A stretch of DNA of 64,000 nucleotides from Blastobasis lacticolella. Its lineage: Eukaryota; Arthropoda; Insecta; Lepidoptera; Blastobasidae. The notes under the pieces are model-generated. The model worked only from the letters and a program-made list of their open reading frames with translations, was not told where the DNA came from and made no database searches. A program made the translations under genes and the position numbers. Location of the stretch: contig LR990058.1 of assembly GCA_905147135.1 (NCBI GenBank), positions 11,631,349 to 11,695,348 on the forward strand. The letters run 5' to 3'. Shown here piece after piece: positions 33,921 to 46,293 of the stretch. Numbering within the stretch: the first letter of the stretch is position 1; each line of letters starts with the position of its first letter.

Positions 33921-35055
33921 TAGAGATGTAACGGATATTCGGCCACTATCCGGTATCCGGCCTATCCGGCCATAATTTACTATCCAGCCGGATACCGGAT
34001 AATGCGTTAATATCCGGCCGGATACCGGATAGTAAAAATGTATAAAAAGCCCATAAAAGTGATTTTGCTTATCGGAAAGATAACTTTATATAAGTTCTGT
34101 AGCAGTCGAGTTAAAAGTCGTATCAAAACGTTTAAAAACCATAAATAGTAATCAAAGAACTATTGATTATGTTGGCCTCGGCACCTATTCTACTCGTATC
34201 GTTCATTTGGTAGATTAGCAAACATTTTTAATAGGTTTCTGGTCTCTTCTTTTTGCACTATGCCTTTTCCATTAGCTGAAGTCAGCTCTCCTTTCTGCTT
34301 CCTCAATTTCTTTCTATTTTGAGCAGTAGCAGCGTCAATAATATTGTCCTTCAGGTCCCGTCGGTCCGCCGTCAGCCAGGTGGCGTGTGGGTGTCTTCCG
34401 TGTCAGCGAGTCGTCGTCGCCAAATTTAGGGCTACTTGCACTAAGGTGATCTTTGGGGCGGCGGAGCACATGCTCACACCATCGCATTGAGCGTTCTTAA
34501 ATTTTCTCGGGCATAGGTGTGACTTTGTAACATCCACGAGTGTGGACATTACGTACTTTGCCCAACAGGGTGACACCCGCTGATGAGCATAAATACGCAT
34601 TTGTCGTGTGTAGTTTAGACAAGTGCTGTTTAGTATTAAAATGTACTTAGTGTAATAATTTAAAGTCAATCAAGGTATATATTGATATTATAGATATGAA
34701 AACATATTATGCTGGATATGATTTCTTTATATTTAGAGGTAGTATACGATGTCGATTATCCTCTACGATGCTGTGGGCTAATGTGTAAGCCCGTATTTTA
34801 AAACTATCAATCCGTATGGGGGCGGAAGAATTGTTCAGTTCAACGTTCAAATTATTCACATGAAACGAAAACTTTAAATCACATAAACACGTGCAGTTGT
34901 ATAAAGTCCCACGCCGCGATTACAGCTTGTACAAACTTGTTTAGAGACTATGACCTGTAAATATCCGGCCGCCGGATATCCGGCTATCCGGCTAGGAGGC
35001 TGGCCGGATATCCGGTATCCGGTATCCGGCCAAACAACTATCCGTTTCATCTCTA
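33921..35055. mobile_element. Non-autonomous hAT-type element, 1135 bp, perfect 8-bp target duplication
   Basis: The left end TAGAGATGTAACGGATA and the right end TATCCGTTTCATCTCTA are inverted repeats (one mismatch in 17). The element is flanked by GTGCAAAC on both sides (33913-33920 and 35056-35063). An 8-bp duplication with TAGAGATG ends is diagnostic of hAT elements. Both subterminal regions are arrays of ATCCGGCCGGATAC-like words, possible transposase binding repeats. No transposase ORF is present. The interior contains a LINE fragment (34230-34520, minus). Confidence 0.85.
34230..34520 (-). pseudogene. LINE ORF2 C-terminal fragment inside the hAT element
   Basis: The minus strand reads MRWCEHVLRRPKDHL, then in shifted frames VALNLA, TWLTADRRDLKDN and DAATAQNRKKLRK. 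This is the [RH]W-GHVLRRP-DH...TWLD...RDLK...DA..Q-R-KWR-L pattern of non-LTR retrotransposons. At least two frameshifts; inactive. Confidence 0.6.
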
Positions 35056-35069
35056 GTGCAAACCCTTTA

Positions 35070-35285
35070 GCTCGGTCGGCAAGTAAAAATTAGGCGGGCT
35101 TGCTTACCTGGACATTATTCCGATTTTAATGAAAGAAGAAAGGTCATACAGCACAAGTAAAGGAAAAAAACACAAGCTCCCAAAATTTAATTAAAATGGG
35201 GATTGTGTCTTGGTCAAAAGTAGCGGTCGACCGGGAAAAATTTGGTACCTACATAATATATAGTAGAACTCAACTATTGAATACT
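35070..35285. other. Nothing recognised
   Basis: AT-rich intronic sequence between the hAT element and the next LINE tail. Confidence 0.4.
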
Positions 35286-35288
35286 ACC

Positions 35289-35368
35289 ACATGCAAGCGG
35301 GCCACCTGATGGAAAGTGGTCACCACCGCCTATGGACATCAGCAACACCAGAGGTACCGCCAATGCAA
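35289..35368 (-). repeat. LINE 3'-tail fragment
   Basis: The plus strand reads CATGCAAGCGGGCCACCTGATGGAAAGTGGTCACCACCGCCTATGGACATCAGCAACACCAGAGG, a well conserved reverse copy of the tail seen at 55430. Confidence 0.7.
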
Positions 35369-35369
35369 T

Positions 35370-37225
35370 ACATAAATATGGTACTGTACAGGATTTCAAA
35401 TTCATGATACCAAGGGGTACTGTTTGCATGTGTTTGTGTGCATACCAAGCAACTTTTGCTGTATCACCAACTCTGAAATCGCAAAAAATCTGTTGTATCA
35501 TACATTTTGGTCGAATTCCTTTTCAATTTTGTATGTTTTTTATTCGCAATTTCATATTAAAAGTATTTGTTATCACGAGCAGAGCATGCATACGGAACCC
35601 CGTGGAATTATGAATTTAAAGTCACCCTGTACAACACTGATGACAAGGAAGGCATTGGTTTTTATTTGTTCGATGTACGCCTTCGTAGGATTCGAAAAGG
35701 CTCGTTCAATGGCAACATGGCAATATAGAGGTTTTTATTGGAAATTGCCTCCCAGCAGCGATTGCAGCAGAAATTCTGATGCGGAAGCCGTATTTGTTGA
35801 AGATTATTTCACATTATTGGCTACAATCGAAGGCATTACAGCACCATAGAAAAAAATAACTTATTAATTGTTATTCTTCTAAAAATTTGTACCCGGCAGT
35901 TATTGGTTATTAGGTAGGTATCTACAGTTCACTAAATAGAAACTCAAACACACATTTCTTTATTCAGTTCAACTTACTGCGACCAACTGAGAAAATACTT
36001 CTTAATAGTAATACTCGTGTGGGCAAACCCTGTTATCAAATTATGTATTAACTATGCACCCGGCAAGCTTCGGCCAAGCCAATCCCGAGCGCGGTATAAT
36101 AAAAAGGCGCTACTACGAATGAACTATTTCGAGCGTTGTTTCACGTCACGTCACATCACGTCATTCCGAATTCAAAAATAGAGAGTACGAGTATCCGGGA
36201 CGTAATGGCCAATTACACTAAACTTTAGGTGACTCCTAAGTCGATTTAAAATATTCCTAATAAGAAAAGCATTGAACCAATATTAAATACGAATAATTAA
36301 AACTAAACTCGCAAACTCACGTGCATATAGTTATATGATTTCTAAAGTTTTGCCAATGATATTTTAAGTAAAGAAATAGATACTTAAATTATATATATAT
36401 ATTTATTATATTTAACAGTTTATTCTTCACAAGATAAAACATACACGTTGTGTTACAAAAGATTAAGACACAACAATTATGTCATTGTAATTGTAATTAA
36501 CATTACTTATATATCATTGGCAAAAATGAGTTTCTCCGATGCTATCTGCCGCTGCCGGCTACGAACTCGCACTTCACAAAACTCCCTGAATAATTAAAAA
36601 AAAGGTGACACCGAATGCGAGCGGTTCAAAAATAGGAAAAGCGGGGTCATAAATTAAAATTAGTATTTTTAATGCCTAAAATCAAAATTGAAAACCGTTC
36701 GACATGAGGTGATCGATTCAAAAACAAGGCCCCAGATTGTCTACCGAGTAACATAAAAAATGCGCCCGAAATACCTCGTTGCCTTGGTACGTCCGCGGTC
36801 ATCCTCTCACGTCCGTAATTCTTCACGTCATCAATCTCGGGCCCGCTCGGCCGTTCCCCGTCTGAAATAGTTCCGCTGTCGTTATTGACATGCTATATTG
36901 TTTTATCGCTCTTCCATACAGTTTGGGGTAGAAAGTTTAGTAGAAGTATGCGGCTGGCGCATTGGCTATTTTGAAAGCAATCTATCATTCTGTACTTATT
37001 ATGACGCTGAAGATTTGGTTGATGTTTTTGTATGCTCCAGCTACAGCTCTACAGCACAGAATTTATTATGTCGGTTCACAACGATGTAAGTGCAAGTCAC
37101 TTAGAAAGGCTACGAAGGGAAGTAAGTGTAATCTGAGAAGGTTCTAGGAGATAGCTATGGGATAGTATGGAAGGATGGGATGGGCTATGGGACCCACATC
37201 CAACACCAATGATTCGATACCCTGT
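35370..37225. other. No gene recognised
   Basis: ORFs up to 141 codons (35424-35849, +) have no recognisable family. An (AT)n stretch lies at about 36390-36405. Confidence 0.4.
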
Positions 37226-37229
37226 ACCG

Positions 37230-37417
37230 ATAAACTAAGCAAAGCTTGTACTATGGGTGCTAGATAACTGATAAACTACTTAAATTCTTTTAAATACATA
37301 CTAATCATAACACCCAAAGCCGTAACAGAAATAAAAATTCAATTTCTGCCCGGCCGGAAATCAAACCCGGTACCTCTGCGTGGCATACCGGCCACTAACT
37401 GAACCACACAGGTCGTC
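37230..37417 (-). repeat. SINE family 1, copy with degenerate B box
   Basis: The minus strand runs GACGACCTGTGTGGTTCAGTTAG, GGTACCGGGTTTGATTTCCGGCCGGGCAGAAATTGAA, then the body TAGCACCCATAGTACAAGCTTTGCTTAG. The T-rich tail is missing. Confidence 0.75.
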
Positions 37418-37419
37418 AA

Positions 37420-38205
37420 TACCTACTCTAAAATAATATTGCCTAGCTGCAGAATATGTAAGGTGGAGGAACTTGCCTAGTGGGGTAGGTCCAATTCAAA
37501 CGGAATATCCCGTTACGCCCCGCCACTCATAATACCCAGACAAAAAACTCTCAGTCGTAGAAAGTTAACTTGTTGAGAGTTCCTTTTATATACGGATATA
37601 TTTAAGATTCCCTAGGGAAAAATGAAAGTTCAAAGGTTGCGATAAAATACAGCACAAAAACAAAGTCCCTTGACACATCTTTCAGTAGCTCTGTGTGAGA
37701 ATTCTCCGACTTCAGTTTTTATTCGAGTTGGTATTGGTATTGGGTGAATCTCACTCGTGGCTCAGTTTTAGATGTTTATTTTTTTTCTGGGGACTATCTA
37801 ATATTAACATGTCCCTGGGGCAAATTTTCTATCAGTGGATTTTGCCTTTTTTCATGATCATGACTTGATAATCTGCTATGATACTTAGTAAATATCATAT
37901 CCGATTTTTACACCCAATTGAGCCAAGCGCTCTCCTTACGTCAGATCTAAGCTGATTGTCTAACAAAGTGGGTTAGAAGTGCACCCACTAAAGAGAAAAA
38001 TCTGCGGTAAAGTGGGGTACGTTTCTCGAGGGCAAAATAGCGGGCAAATAAAAAATGTCCCTATTAAGTGGGACGTGGTACCGAATGCTTTGATCTTTAA
38101 ACTGTAATTTGCTGCGAAAAAAAATTATTCAGGGATAATGCATTCCAACTTAGCATAGCATACTTCTAATTATGTTGTTACCTCGACTCAGTGATTAACG
38201 AGCCC
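37420..38205. other. No gene recognised
   Basis: AT-rich intronic sequence. Short ORFs only. Confidence 0.4.
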
Positions 38206-38212
38206 ACCTGTT

Positions 38213-38370
38213 TATCATCATCATCATCACAGCCCATAACAGTCCACTCCAGGAAAGGAGAGATTATGGCCTCTCTCACGAAAGGAGAGGTTATTGCCAT
38301 AATTTCTACGCTTAGCAGGCGGGTTAGAGTTCACAGTATTATAAATATAACAATGGAAAACGCTGCCGCG
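38213..38370 (-). repeat. LINE tail with (GATGAT)n end
   Basis: The minus strand reads AACGCTGCC..., TTTTCCATTGTTATATTTATAATACTGTGAACTCTAACCCGCCTGC, AATTATGGCAATAACC, then TTATGGGCTGTGATGATGATGATG. It matches the plus copy at 61670-61812 in order. Confidence 0.65.
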
Positions 38371-39840
38371 ACAATTAGTAATACATTTTTACAACATACA
38401 AAATGCTTCAAAGAATTTCAATCCTGTTAAAAAGTCACTGTAAACGTGCACAAATTTTGTACCAATATATAATTATTTGTATACCGTAGGCCATATTCCC
38501 ACGGGTGCCAAGGAAGGACGGTAGCAGAATTAATCAGCGCCGCTATCGGATTACGGCTTCCTCCACAGTGACGACATTCCAATATTTTTATTCAATTCCC
38601 AGTTGGAAAATACTTGCCCCGTATTGTTGTCAACACAAATTCAATTTCCCTTTTCGTGTCCCCAGCGATTATCTAGTTTTTAACGTATTAACGATCGTTT
38701 AAACGGATATTGTTTGGATTGAAGTGCGTTGTTTTACACATGTAATGATAAAAAAAAAATGCAGCGCAGTTAGCAAAAGTGTGCTCTTGCGCACGATAAG
38801 CGAGAAAAGGCGCGACATATATACTGCTATCTCTTTCATCTTAGTATTGAGAGAAGGAAACAAACGCTCTCGGGCGCTAGCTGTGTCCGGTATACTTGTG
38901 CTAGCAGTGCAGATCGGCTAGTTTGGCTTTGTCTCTGACGCACGCTGCTAGCCAATGTGCATGATTTGCTTCTACGTACCGTTTCCCACCCACGTTACCT
39001 TTAGGTATTTATTCATAAACAAACTGAAGAGTGAGCAATATTATGAGTTTTGGCAACAAGAACGCGGACTGTTTTGCATTTCTTTTACAGTTCTTTTATT
39101 GGATTTTAACTGTTTAAAACATCTCTAGAAGTAAAGTGAACCAAATATTTGAATCGTAGATATTACTATCACATGGAATGTGCCTACCAATTTGCTAAGA
39201 AAAGTGTAAAACAGGTTGAACTGTATAACCTATCCTTACACAGGGGTCGAAGCTCAATTCAATCCCAGTAATCTAATAGGCACTTCAAGCTCGCTGTCAC
39301 CAAAAAAACGAATACGGAAGATAAAAATTGTGTTTGCGGAAGATTCAGCAGAGCATCCACCTTTTGGAGGGCGGAGGGCGACCCTCTTTGGGATACACTG
39401 CGGCTTTATGTAGAGCCCTAAAATATCCGAGCTAATAAAGGGGTCGACCCATCGACTTATAGAGCCACTAACTTTTTTGGGACTTGCTAGCTAAAAAGGT
39501 TTAGTGTGACTTGCCCCTTTTGCCCCCCGTTCTTCGGTCACTGGCGCTGAAAGATAGACGGGTCCCAACTGGGGCAGAAAGTAGTAAAAACAAAAGTTAA
39601 ATTTACTTACCTTGCTCAATGACCTTGATCCGCTCCGAGGTACTCGTAGGTAATGTTTCGCATTGACACGATTAACAAGCGAAAACCTTTCCATCCAATT
39701 CTCAAAAGCATAACCTAACCGACAGAAAAAGTTGGATAACAACGGATATTAATTCGGATTACAACGGATAAATATTCCGTCCACTTCTCAAAACTATATC
39801 CTAACCGACAGAAATAGTCAGATAATCCTGGACCAAGTTC
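38371..39840. other. No gene recognised
   Basis: Small ORFs without domains. CCTAACCGACAGAAA(A/T)AGT occurs twice (39716 and 39800), a short local direct repeat with ACAACGGATA words nearby. Confidence 0.4.
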
Positions 39841-39842
39841 AC

Positions 39843-39990
39843 TTAAACTGTAATGTTTTCTAAATTACAGAACCGATTTTAATGAGACAAAAACAAGAAA
39901 CTACTCGATTAAATTGGCTTTCAAAAAGAGAAAACCGCATACAATTCGGTCAATCCGTTCGTGAGCTACGATGCCACACACAGATACACA
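39843..39990 (-). repeat. AAAATCGGTC-family repeat, copy 2
   Basis: AGAACCGATTTTAATGAGACAAA, ACTCGATTAAATTGGCTTTCAAAAAGAGAAAACCGCAT and GTTCGTGAGCTACGATGCCACA correspond in order to copies 3 and 4, and in reverse to 13205. Confidence 0.65.
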
Positions 39991-40914
39991 AAGCTTCGAT
40001 AAACATTTACATACATCAAATATAGTAACATGCTTATGAAAACATCCAACAATTCCATCCAATTCCAATTGATAATGGTTGCAAGACGGTTGAAAGTACC
40101 TATCCAGATCATCGTTAGTTAATTTAAAGCAAACAGCAGTCATCAACTGAGTGGATAGTGTCACAACCATAACAATGACTGCGCCAAAACTATAAACAAT
40201 TATCATCAGCAAAACCTATTATTACGTTTACATACTTACCACATTTACTGAAATAAATAATTGAATTTTATATTAATTACGACATTTATTTGATAATACC
40301 ACATAGATCCAAGATGACATGAAGTACTTAATGTATAAATTGTATTTTCCTTATTATTTTAACCATTTGATTGACATTTATAATTGTATTGAAATTATAA
40401 AATTATGCTTAAGTTTGATATCATTTAAGACTTGAAAAATTATCTAGGGCCGCTAAAAATGACAGTAACTTTTTACACACCCACCCACATAAAACCTTTT
40501 CCTTCTCTATGATAAAACGATCATAAAACGAATATTCACCTAGAAGACACCAAACACAGACTTCGAAAATTAAAATGCATTCCGCAAAATAGTTCCACAT
40601 TGCGCGTTTTAAATTCAATATTTTACATTGCGTTGAAAAATACTGCAAAATTTAAAGAGGAGACTTGGCAACGTAAAGCCATATTGTTAAGAATAACAAA
40701 GGTACATTTCCTGACAATACGCTCTCGAAGGAGCCGCGTCGACTCCACTCGGAGATGTCGCTTAGTACGATTTGGCGTTAAAAATAAAAGACCAAAGCCA
40801 ACGGAGACACCTGTCTTTACATTCCGTTGAACTTTATTGCAGTTGTTATCTATTGAGAAGCCTTCTGGTTGGACATCCGTTGCTTGTAACCTCTCTTTTC
40901 ATCATTTCAGCTGG

Positions 40915-41037
40915 TCCACTACTAGATATACTTAGTAGTTTATCAGTTTTCTGCACCCATACACAATCTTTGATTACTTTGTGGCTAGATGGTGCTGTGT
41001 GACTTGTCCAGGCACATTTATTTATTTATTTACTTAA
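40915..41037 (+). repeat. SINE family 1, 3' part with (TTTA)n tail
   Basis: TAGTAGTTTATCAGTTTTCTGCACCCATACACAATCTTTGATTACTTTGTGGCTAGATGGTGCTGTGTGA, then a TTTATTTATTTATTTA tail. The tRNA-like head is absent: a 5'-truncated insertion. Confidence 0.7.
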
Positions 41038-41221
41038 CGCTCCCCTTCGATCCATCCACGCCATTGCGTTTTGGAACTCATATACATATTTGGTCTCATG
41101 CGTCTTACTAACCTCTTAAAAGATCAAGAGCTCTTTTTTATACTGTCTACGACAACTAGATTTATTACAGACTTTAAAAAGCTCTCCATTCGATAATACC
41201 AATCCCCATTACGTAGCCTCT

Positions 41222-41400
41222 CTAGTGGTATCCACGCGAAAGTTCGAAAGAACTTTTCTCGCACGTACGATTCGGATGTGGAGTGATGTCCCACCCACAG
41301 ATTTCCTTTGGATGACATGGGGTCGTTCGGCATAGGCGGCGGTGACCACTTTCCATCAGGTGGCCTGCTTGTCGGTTTGTCTGCCGTATAACATAAAAAA
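41222..41400 (+). pseudogene. 5'-truncated LINE end and tail
   Basis: AAAGTTCGAAAGAACTTTTCTCGCACGTACGATTCGGATGTGGAG encodes the same R-TF-L-ART-I-R-MW stretch as at 18238. The tail CCACTTTCCATCAGGTGGCCTGC...GTCTGCCGTATAACATAAAAAA follows. Internally deleted relative to the other copies. Confidence 0.65.
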
Positions 41401-41842
41401 CCAATGTCATTTTTCAAAATTCTCTACTGAAATTTGACCCGAAAATACCGCAACGCCTTTGACCCAGAGCGTCCTGCTGACAGGACGCGTCTCATAATGT
41501 AATTTATCAGTCCATTGAAACGTGAGCGCGGTCTGGCGACACCGTTCTGTCTCAACGGCCATTCATCGCAAGCACAATCCGGCGCTCTCGACGTCTTTTT
41601 GAAACCCTCCTTTGAAATCGTGGGCTCTTGAGCGTTGCGTGCGCGGGCTTGACCTACTTGCTTAGTTATGAGCCTCTGGTAAGCCAAGGGCCTTGCCAAT
41701 GAGATGTTGTTTTGCCTCTCCACGTTCGCCTTTATAATTTTTGTTGAGAGGGCTTTTGTAAGACGGAAGATGTCAGGTGGATCCGTAAAATGCGTAAATG
41801 GATTTTCCTCACGTAAGAAAAAGGTGTCTGCGCAAGCATTAA

Positions 41843-41905
41843 TTAAGGACATTATCATCATCTTGGCGTTAAATCCCGGTTGCGCTCCCACGCACACGGA
41901 CCCCG
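41843..41905 (-). repeat. SINE family 2 tail fragment
   Basis: The minus strand reads GGTCCGTGTGCGTGGGAGCGCAACCGGGATTTAACGCCAAGATGATGATAAT, matching the 3' part of the copies at 18786 and 22284. Confidence 0.55.
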
Positions 41906-42770
41906 CCCAGGGTCCGCCATTTACGGACGACTAGTGTCCGAAATTAAAAGTGGTAGATAGAGTGAATTGGCGATTGCTGGGAGGAGTATAGGCTAGTAAT
42001 TTTATGATGATGGCTGTCTGGATAGTGTACTAGATAAATACAGATTCAATCTTTGTACTTATTAATAAAATAATGCACCTACAAAAAACAATTTTCGATA
42101 AACGTCAATATAGCCTGGTGGAAATCAGTACCTAACTGTCAACAAAAAGGCAGAACCACAGGTTGTCACCATGAGAACTATTTCTAACCTGACGTATAAC
42201 TTCAAACCTGTTAGGTCAATAAGGCTGCCTTACCATTTTAATTGGAACATATTAAAATAGTTACATGACTGAAGAAATAATCCTGACTGTGGTAACCATT
42301 CATCTACCACACCTACAATACCTGCCAACGAAAGGATATCAAGTTGTATCGACTCAGATGTATCGTGCGGGCGCGATGTGTCAAGTTTCCTAAACGTAAA
42401 GAGAAATGCAGAATTCAGTTACGTTATCGTATAACTCAGAATTCAATGCATAAGAAGGCATACCTTGCAACGAAAATTCAGGGCAAAAAGCTAGAACCAG
42501 AATCTTCCCGTGACGTTTTTAGAAACACGAGATGCTCTTCAATGTTCAGTGTTTGTGCGCAGGTAGCAGCTTGACCTACTTGCTTATAGTGGCCATGTCT
42601 ATACAGTATGTTTTACAGGTTCATATAATGTTTACCAATATTTATTAAATTTAGGTATGAAGTTGTCCGTAGGCGTAAAGTGATGTCAGTTTTTTAAGAT
42701 ATTAAAGAATAACCTTATCGATGGATAACGTCGGATTACTCACAACCAAGTATACATATTCTTCAATATT
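41906..42770. other. No gene recognised
   Basis: A 76-codon ORF at 42344-42574 lacks any family motif. The remainder is AT-rich. Confidence 0.4.
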
Positions 42771-42771
42771 T

Positions 42772-42895
42772 GCTAAATTTCTGAACCGATTTTAATAAAA
42801 CAAAGCTAAGAACCATCGTGATTAAACTGTTTTTCCAATACAGAAAACCGCATGAAAATCGGTTTAACCGTTCAGAAGCTACGATGCCACAGATT
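42772..42895 (-). repeat. AAAATCGGTC-family repeat, copy 3
   Basis: CTGAACCGATTTTAATAAAACAAAGCTAAGAACCATCGTGATTAAACTG...GAAAACCGCATGAAAATCGGTTTAACCGTTCAGAAGCTACGATGCCACAGA. Confidence 0.65.
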
Positions 42896-42899
42896 TATG

Positions 42900-44960
42900 A
42901 TCTGTCTAAACTGACTTCTCTTATTTGGTGAACAAACAATGCCCAAAATCACGACTTGCCGTATCAATCTCGCTACGTATATTGTGTATAGATGTCGAGA
43001 ATTATATAAGAAACACATAGAATATGAATTTTAACGAATACAGCTGTACATTATCCATTTAAATACATAATTTCCTTAACCAAATAAGACAAAATCGTAA
43101 CTAACATGGCAATCAATATTCTACTGAAGTTGGTGGCACCGTATATATTTGAAAAATGTAGGCAGAAGGTATTGGTCAAACTATTGTACGGAAGTATGAT
43201 GAGTGCCTTTTTGGACCGCCACTGCCCTGGATGAAAGTCATCGCTTTTGTTGTTACAGAGAACGTGTTAAAACACACTGTATCAGGAAAGTGATACCATA
43301 CGTCACTAGCTTAGAAGCAAGGCGCCAGAAGCCAAATCAATATTTGGGTGTTTACTCTCTTGCCAAATTCATTAGGTAACCTATAACTAACAGAGTTCCC
43401 AACAATTAAATTTGTAACTGCCATTGAATTGCTCTCATTCGAAGTGTTTATGTGAGTTTTACGTTAGATTCGACATTCATGGAAGCACAGTCGGTTGCTT
43501 ACGACTAGGGATTTCAATTGCTGGATCCATCGTCCTGCATTCCAGCTGGATCCAGAGCTTTTGACGTAATAATGTCTATTCGCTCGTTAAGTATAGCGAT
43601 AGCTGGTCAAACCGTCTGTTTTTACACAAACCGTCAGATTTCTATCGCTTATAACTACTAGACTGGTTGCGTTAATAACAGTTGACGTCACAATGGATAG
43701 TTTATGTCTGTACACGTTTCTCGTACGGTATTTGTATTGTCCGTGGCGTCATCAGATTAGTGTAGGTGCAAGCAATTTAGCGTTGTGTAAAGTTAAAAAT
43801 TTGTTAGAAGGTTCTATCAGGTGTTATTGTAAAGAGTTTGAGAAGTACTACAAGGACCTTCACTAAACCAATAAAAATATTCGCCGGAATATAAGTAAAA
43901 TCGGTGTTAAATTTAAAATTGTAAAAAAAATTCAACATGCATCGTAAATATGGTCGGAATTTTAGAAAATGCAAATCAGAGGAAGAGGATCTTGCATAAT
44001 AACGAATTTAAAAAACTTAGAAGGTCCATCGCCGAGCGAATGCTAGAGAGCTTCGGCAGCGTCGAAAAAGCATGAAAAAACGGTGCAAAACTGTAATGTA
44101 GCTGGCCCATTAGAAATTGATAATTAAACTGCATAACACGTATGTTATAATTTTATCCCCACGTTTTCACAGAAAATATGCGGCACAAACCTTGACTGCG
44201 ACTTCCGCCTTTTTTTTAACATGCTGGATCCTGCAAACTGTACTCTATCCTGGTAGATATCGCTTACATCGATAAGGCCGCCTTTGCCCACAACTAGTTA
44301 TGATTTTTGTCGGAACTTTTTATTATAATTATTCTGGTGTTAGCAATAAAGAATTTATCTGTCTATCTCTATCCAGCGGTGCGGATCGTCAAGCCGTTTG
44401 CGGCAAATATACCAAATTCGAAATTACTTAAATCATCTTAAAGAAATATAAGAAGTGGTTCAGAAAAAACAAACAAACCATGATTAGCGCAGAACACAGA
44501 AAATTTTCAGCTCAAATTTCTTCAAAATCTCTTCAATAGTTTCTGCGTGAAAACGACAAATATCCACCCGTGAGGGTGGAATAGATGTGAATCTATCCTT
44601 GGAAAATTTAGCAGGATTACGCCATCGCATTTACATTACAATGAAGACTTAAATTAACTCCGCCCAGATATTCCCTGTCCCCTAGCTAAATACTCGATCC
44701 AATTGTTGTCGCGTAGCCTGGACCTTCGTCAGAGCCCGGACCAAATTGGTCACCTACGTCACCCGGTGAGCATCCGCACTAATGTAACGTGTCCCTAGCA
44801 GGCCCACCGTTGAAGACTATTAAAGCTTATACTATAATCTCTCTATTGACAATACTATAGGTAGATATATATTATAGTTGGCAGGTATCTTTAACACGTA
44901 ACTTGGAAATAGATGTTTCGATTAACCGCTTTTATAACATTTTGTTACATAGAGATATTA
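42900..44960. other. No gene recognised; possible old hAT-like end near 43504
   Basis: CTAGGGATTTCAATTGCTGGATCC at 43505 with repeated CTGGATCC words (43520, 43547, 44222) is suggestive of a hAT-like end, but no matching right end or duplication could be placed. Otherwise AT-rich with short ORFs. Confidence 0.3.
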
Positions 44961-44963
44961 TTG

Positions 44964-45226
44964 ACAACCTGAGTGGCTCAGTTGGTTAACATCGAGATCT
45001 GCCACGCAGAGGTCCTGGATTCAATTCCCGGCCGAGCAGAAATTGAAATGATGCGTTTTAATTTGTTACGGGTCTGGGTCTATAATAAGTATGTATTTTA
45101 AAAAAAGTATAGAAGTAGTTTATCAGTTGTCTAACACCCATAACACAAGCTTAGCTTACTTTGGGGCTAGATGGCGTTATGTGAATTTGAAAAACATATT
45201 TATTTATTTATTATTTATTTGACTTT
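44964..45226 (+). repeat. SINE family 1, full-length
   Basis: Complete order of parts: head GACAACCTGAGTGGCTCAGTTGGTTAACAT (A box), B box in GGATTCAATTCCCGG, GAGCAGAAATTGAAATGATG, GTTACGGGTCTGGGT, TAGTTTATCAGTTGTCTAACACCCATAACACAAGCTTAGCTTACTTTGGGGCTAGATGGCG, then a (TTTA)n tail. A tRNA-derived SINE transcribed by Pol III and mobilised by LINE machinery (family knowledge). This copy defines the family used for the other entries. Confidence 0.85.
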
Positions 45227-45229
45227 AGA

Positions 45230-46290
45230 TACTACTTATTTAAGTGACGACGAGCTATGAGCATGCCAAAATTCGGCCGCAGACTTTCTAATTGTTGCCA
45301 CATATATACCTACAATGCCATATTGTCCACATGGAAAGAAATGGTCGATATGCCACATGTAGCTTCCTACATTGTCAACGTCAGCTATCAAGATCACCGG
45401 ATAATTTCAGCTTATAACTCAAAAGTACCAACTCCTTGTCTTATTATGTACACTGTTGGTATGTCCTAATAATTAAACTCCTAAGCAATACTAGTAAACT
45501 CATCATAATAGATCTTGCAACAACGCAAATGCTACCAGAAATAATAACGGAGACTGATTTCAAATTAAATCAACTATATCTTTAAATCACACATAATCAA
45601 TATGTACATATATTAAATTTAAAACCCGAAAACAGCACTCTCAAGAAACCGAAATACTTATATTCATAGCATTTGCTATAAAAAACATTACTTATTCGAT
45701 TCCAAGCTGGTCAGGGATTCCGAATCGAAGCGACCCTCTGCGCTATTTGCTTACAAGATTATGTTACGACGGGAAAGAATAATTCACATTTGAATTGGAT
45801 AGACTTACAATTTTGGAACAAACTACACTTTTATTGGTCCTGGCAGGGTTTACTTTCAGCGGCCATGTTTCATGAAGTGTAATTTGTTTTGTTTAGTCGG
45901 TACATTCAGCCGCTTCTATGGCAGCGAAAACCATTACGCCCGTAGATGATGGTTTTAAAATGCGTACTTAGAGATTTTAATACGTGAATAATTTGAAAGA
46001 ATTGATAGAAAGAAGCCATATTTTAGATAGTTTAAAACTGTCGCACTACAGAAAGCCGAAGGGTCCATCCATACATTCTATAAAGGTCTTACTTCAAAAC
46101 AGACTAACTTCTAAAGTTATTACGTAATCTTCTTCGACTCCTTACATAATCAAAGTATAGATAAATAAAATAAATAAATAAATGACATTTATTAAACATA
46201 AACTCATGAAACGATAGGTACATCCAAAGATTTAAATTAAATGAAACAGATGAACTATCGTTTAAATCATATCGAATTACAGCGATATTT
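45230..46290. other. No gene recognised
   Basis: A 70-codon ORF at 45257-45469 contains NCCHIYTYNAILSTWKEMVDMPHVASY, which looks kelch-like but is too short to call. An (AAAT)n run lies at 46165-46185. Confidence 0.35.
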
Positions 46291-46293
46291 ATA

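Noticed and set aside
43505..44255. Second hAT element with TAGGGATTTCAATTGCTGGATCC end
   Set aside because: No matching inverted right end and no 8-bp duplication could be found, so only noted as possible.
45257..45469. Kelch-repeat exon (NCCHIYTYNAILSTWKEM)
   Set aside because: Only one short stretch resembles a kelch blade, without the double glycine, and no splice sites bound it convincingly.
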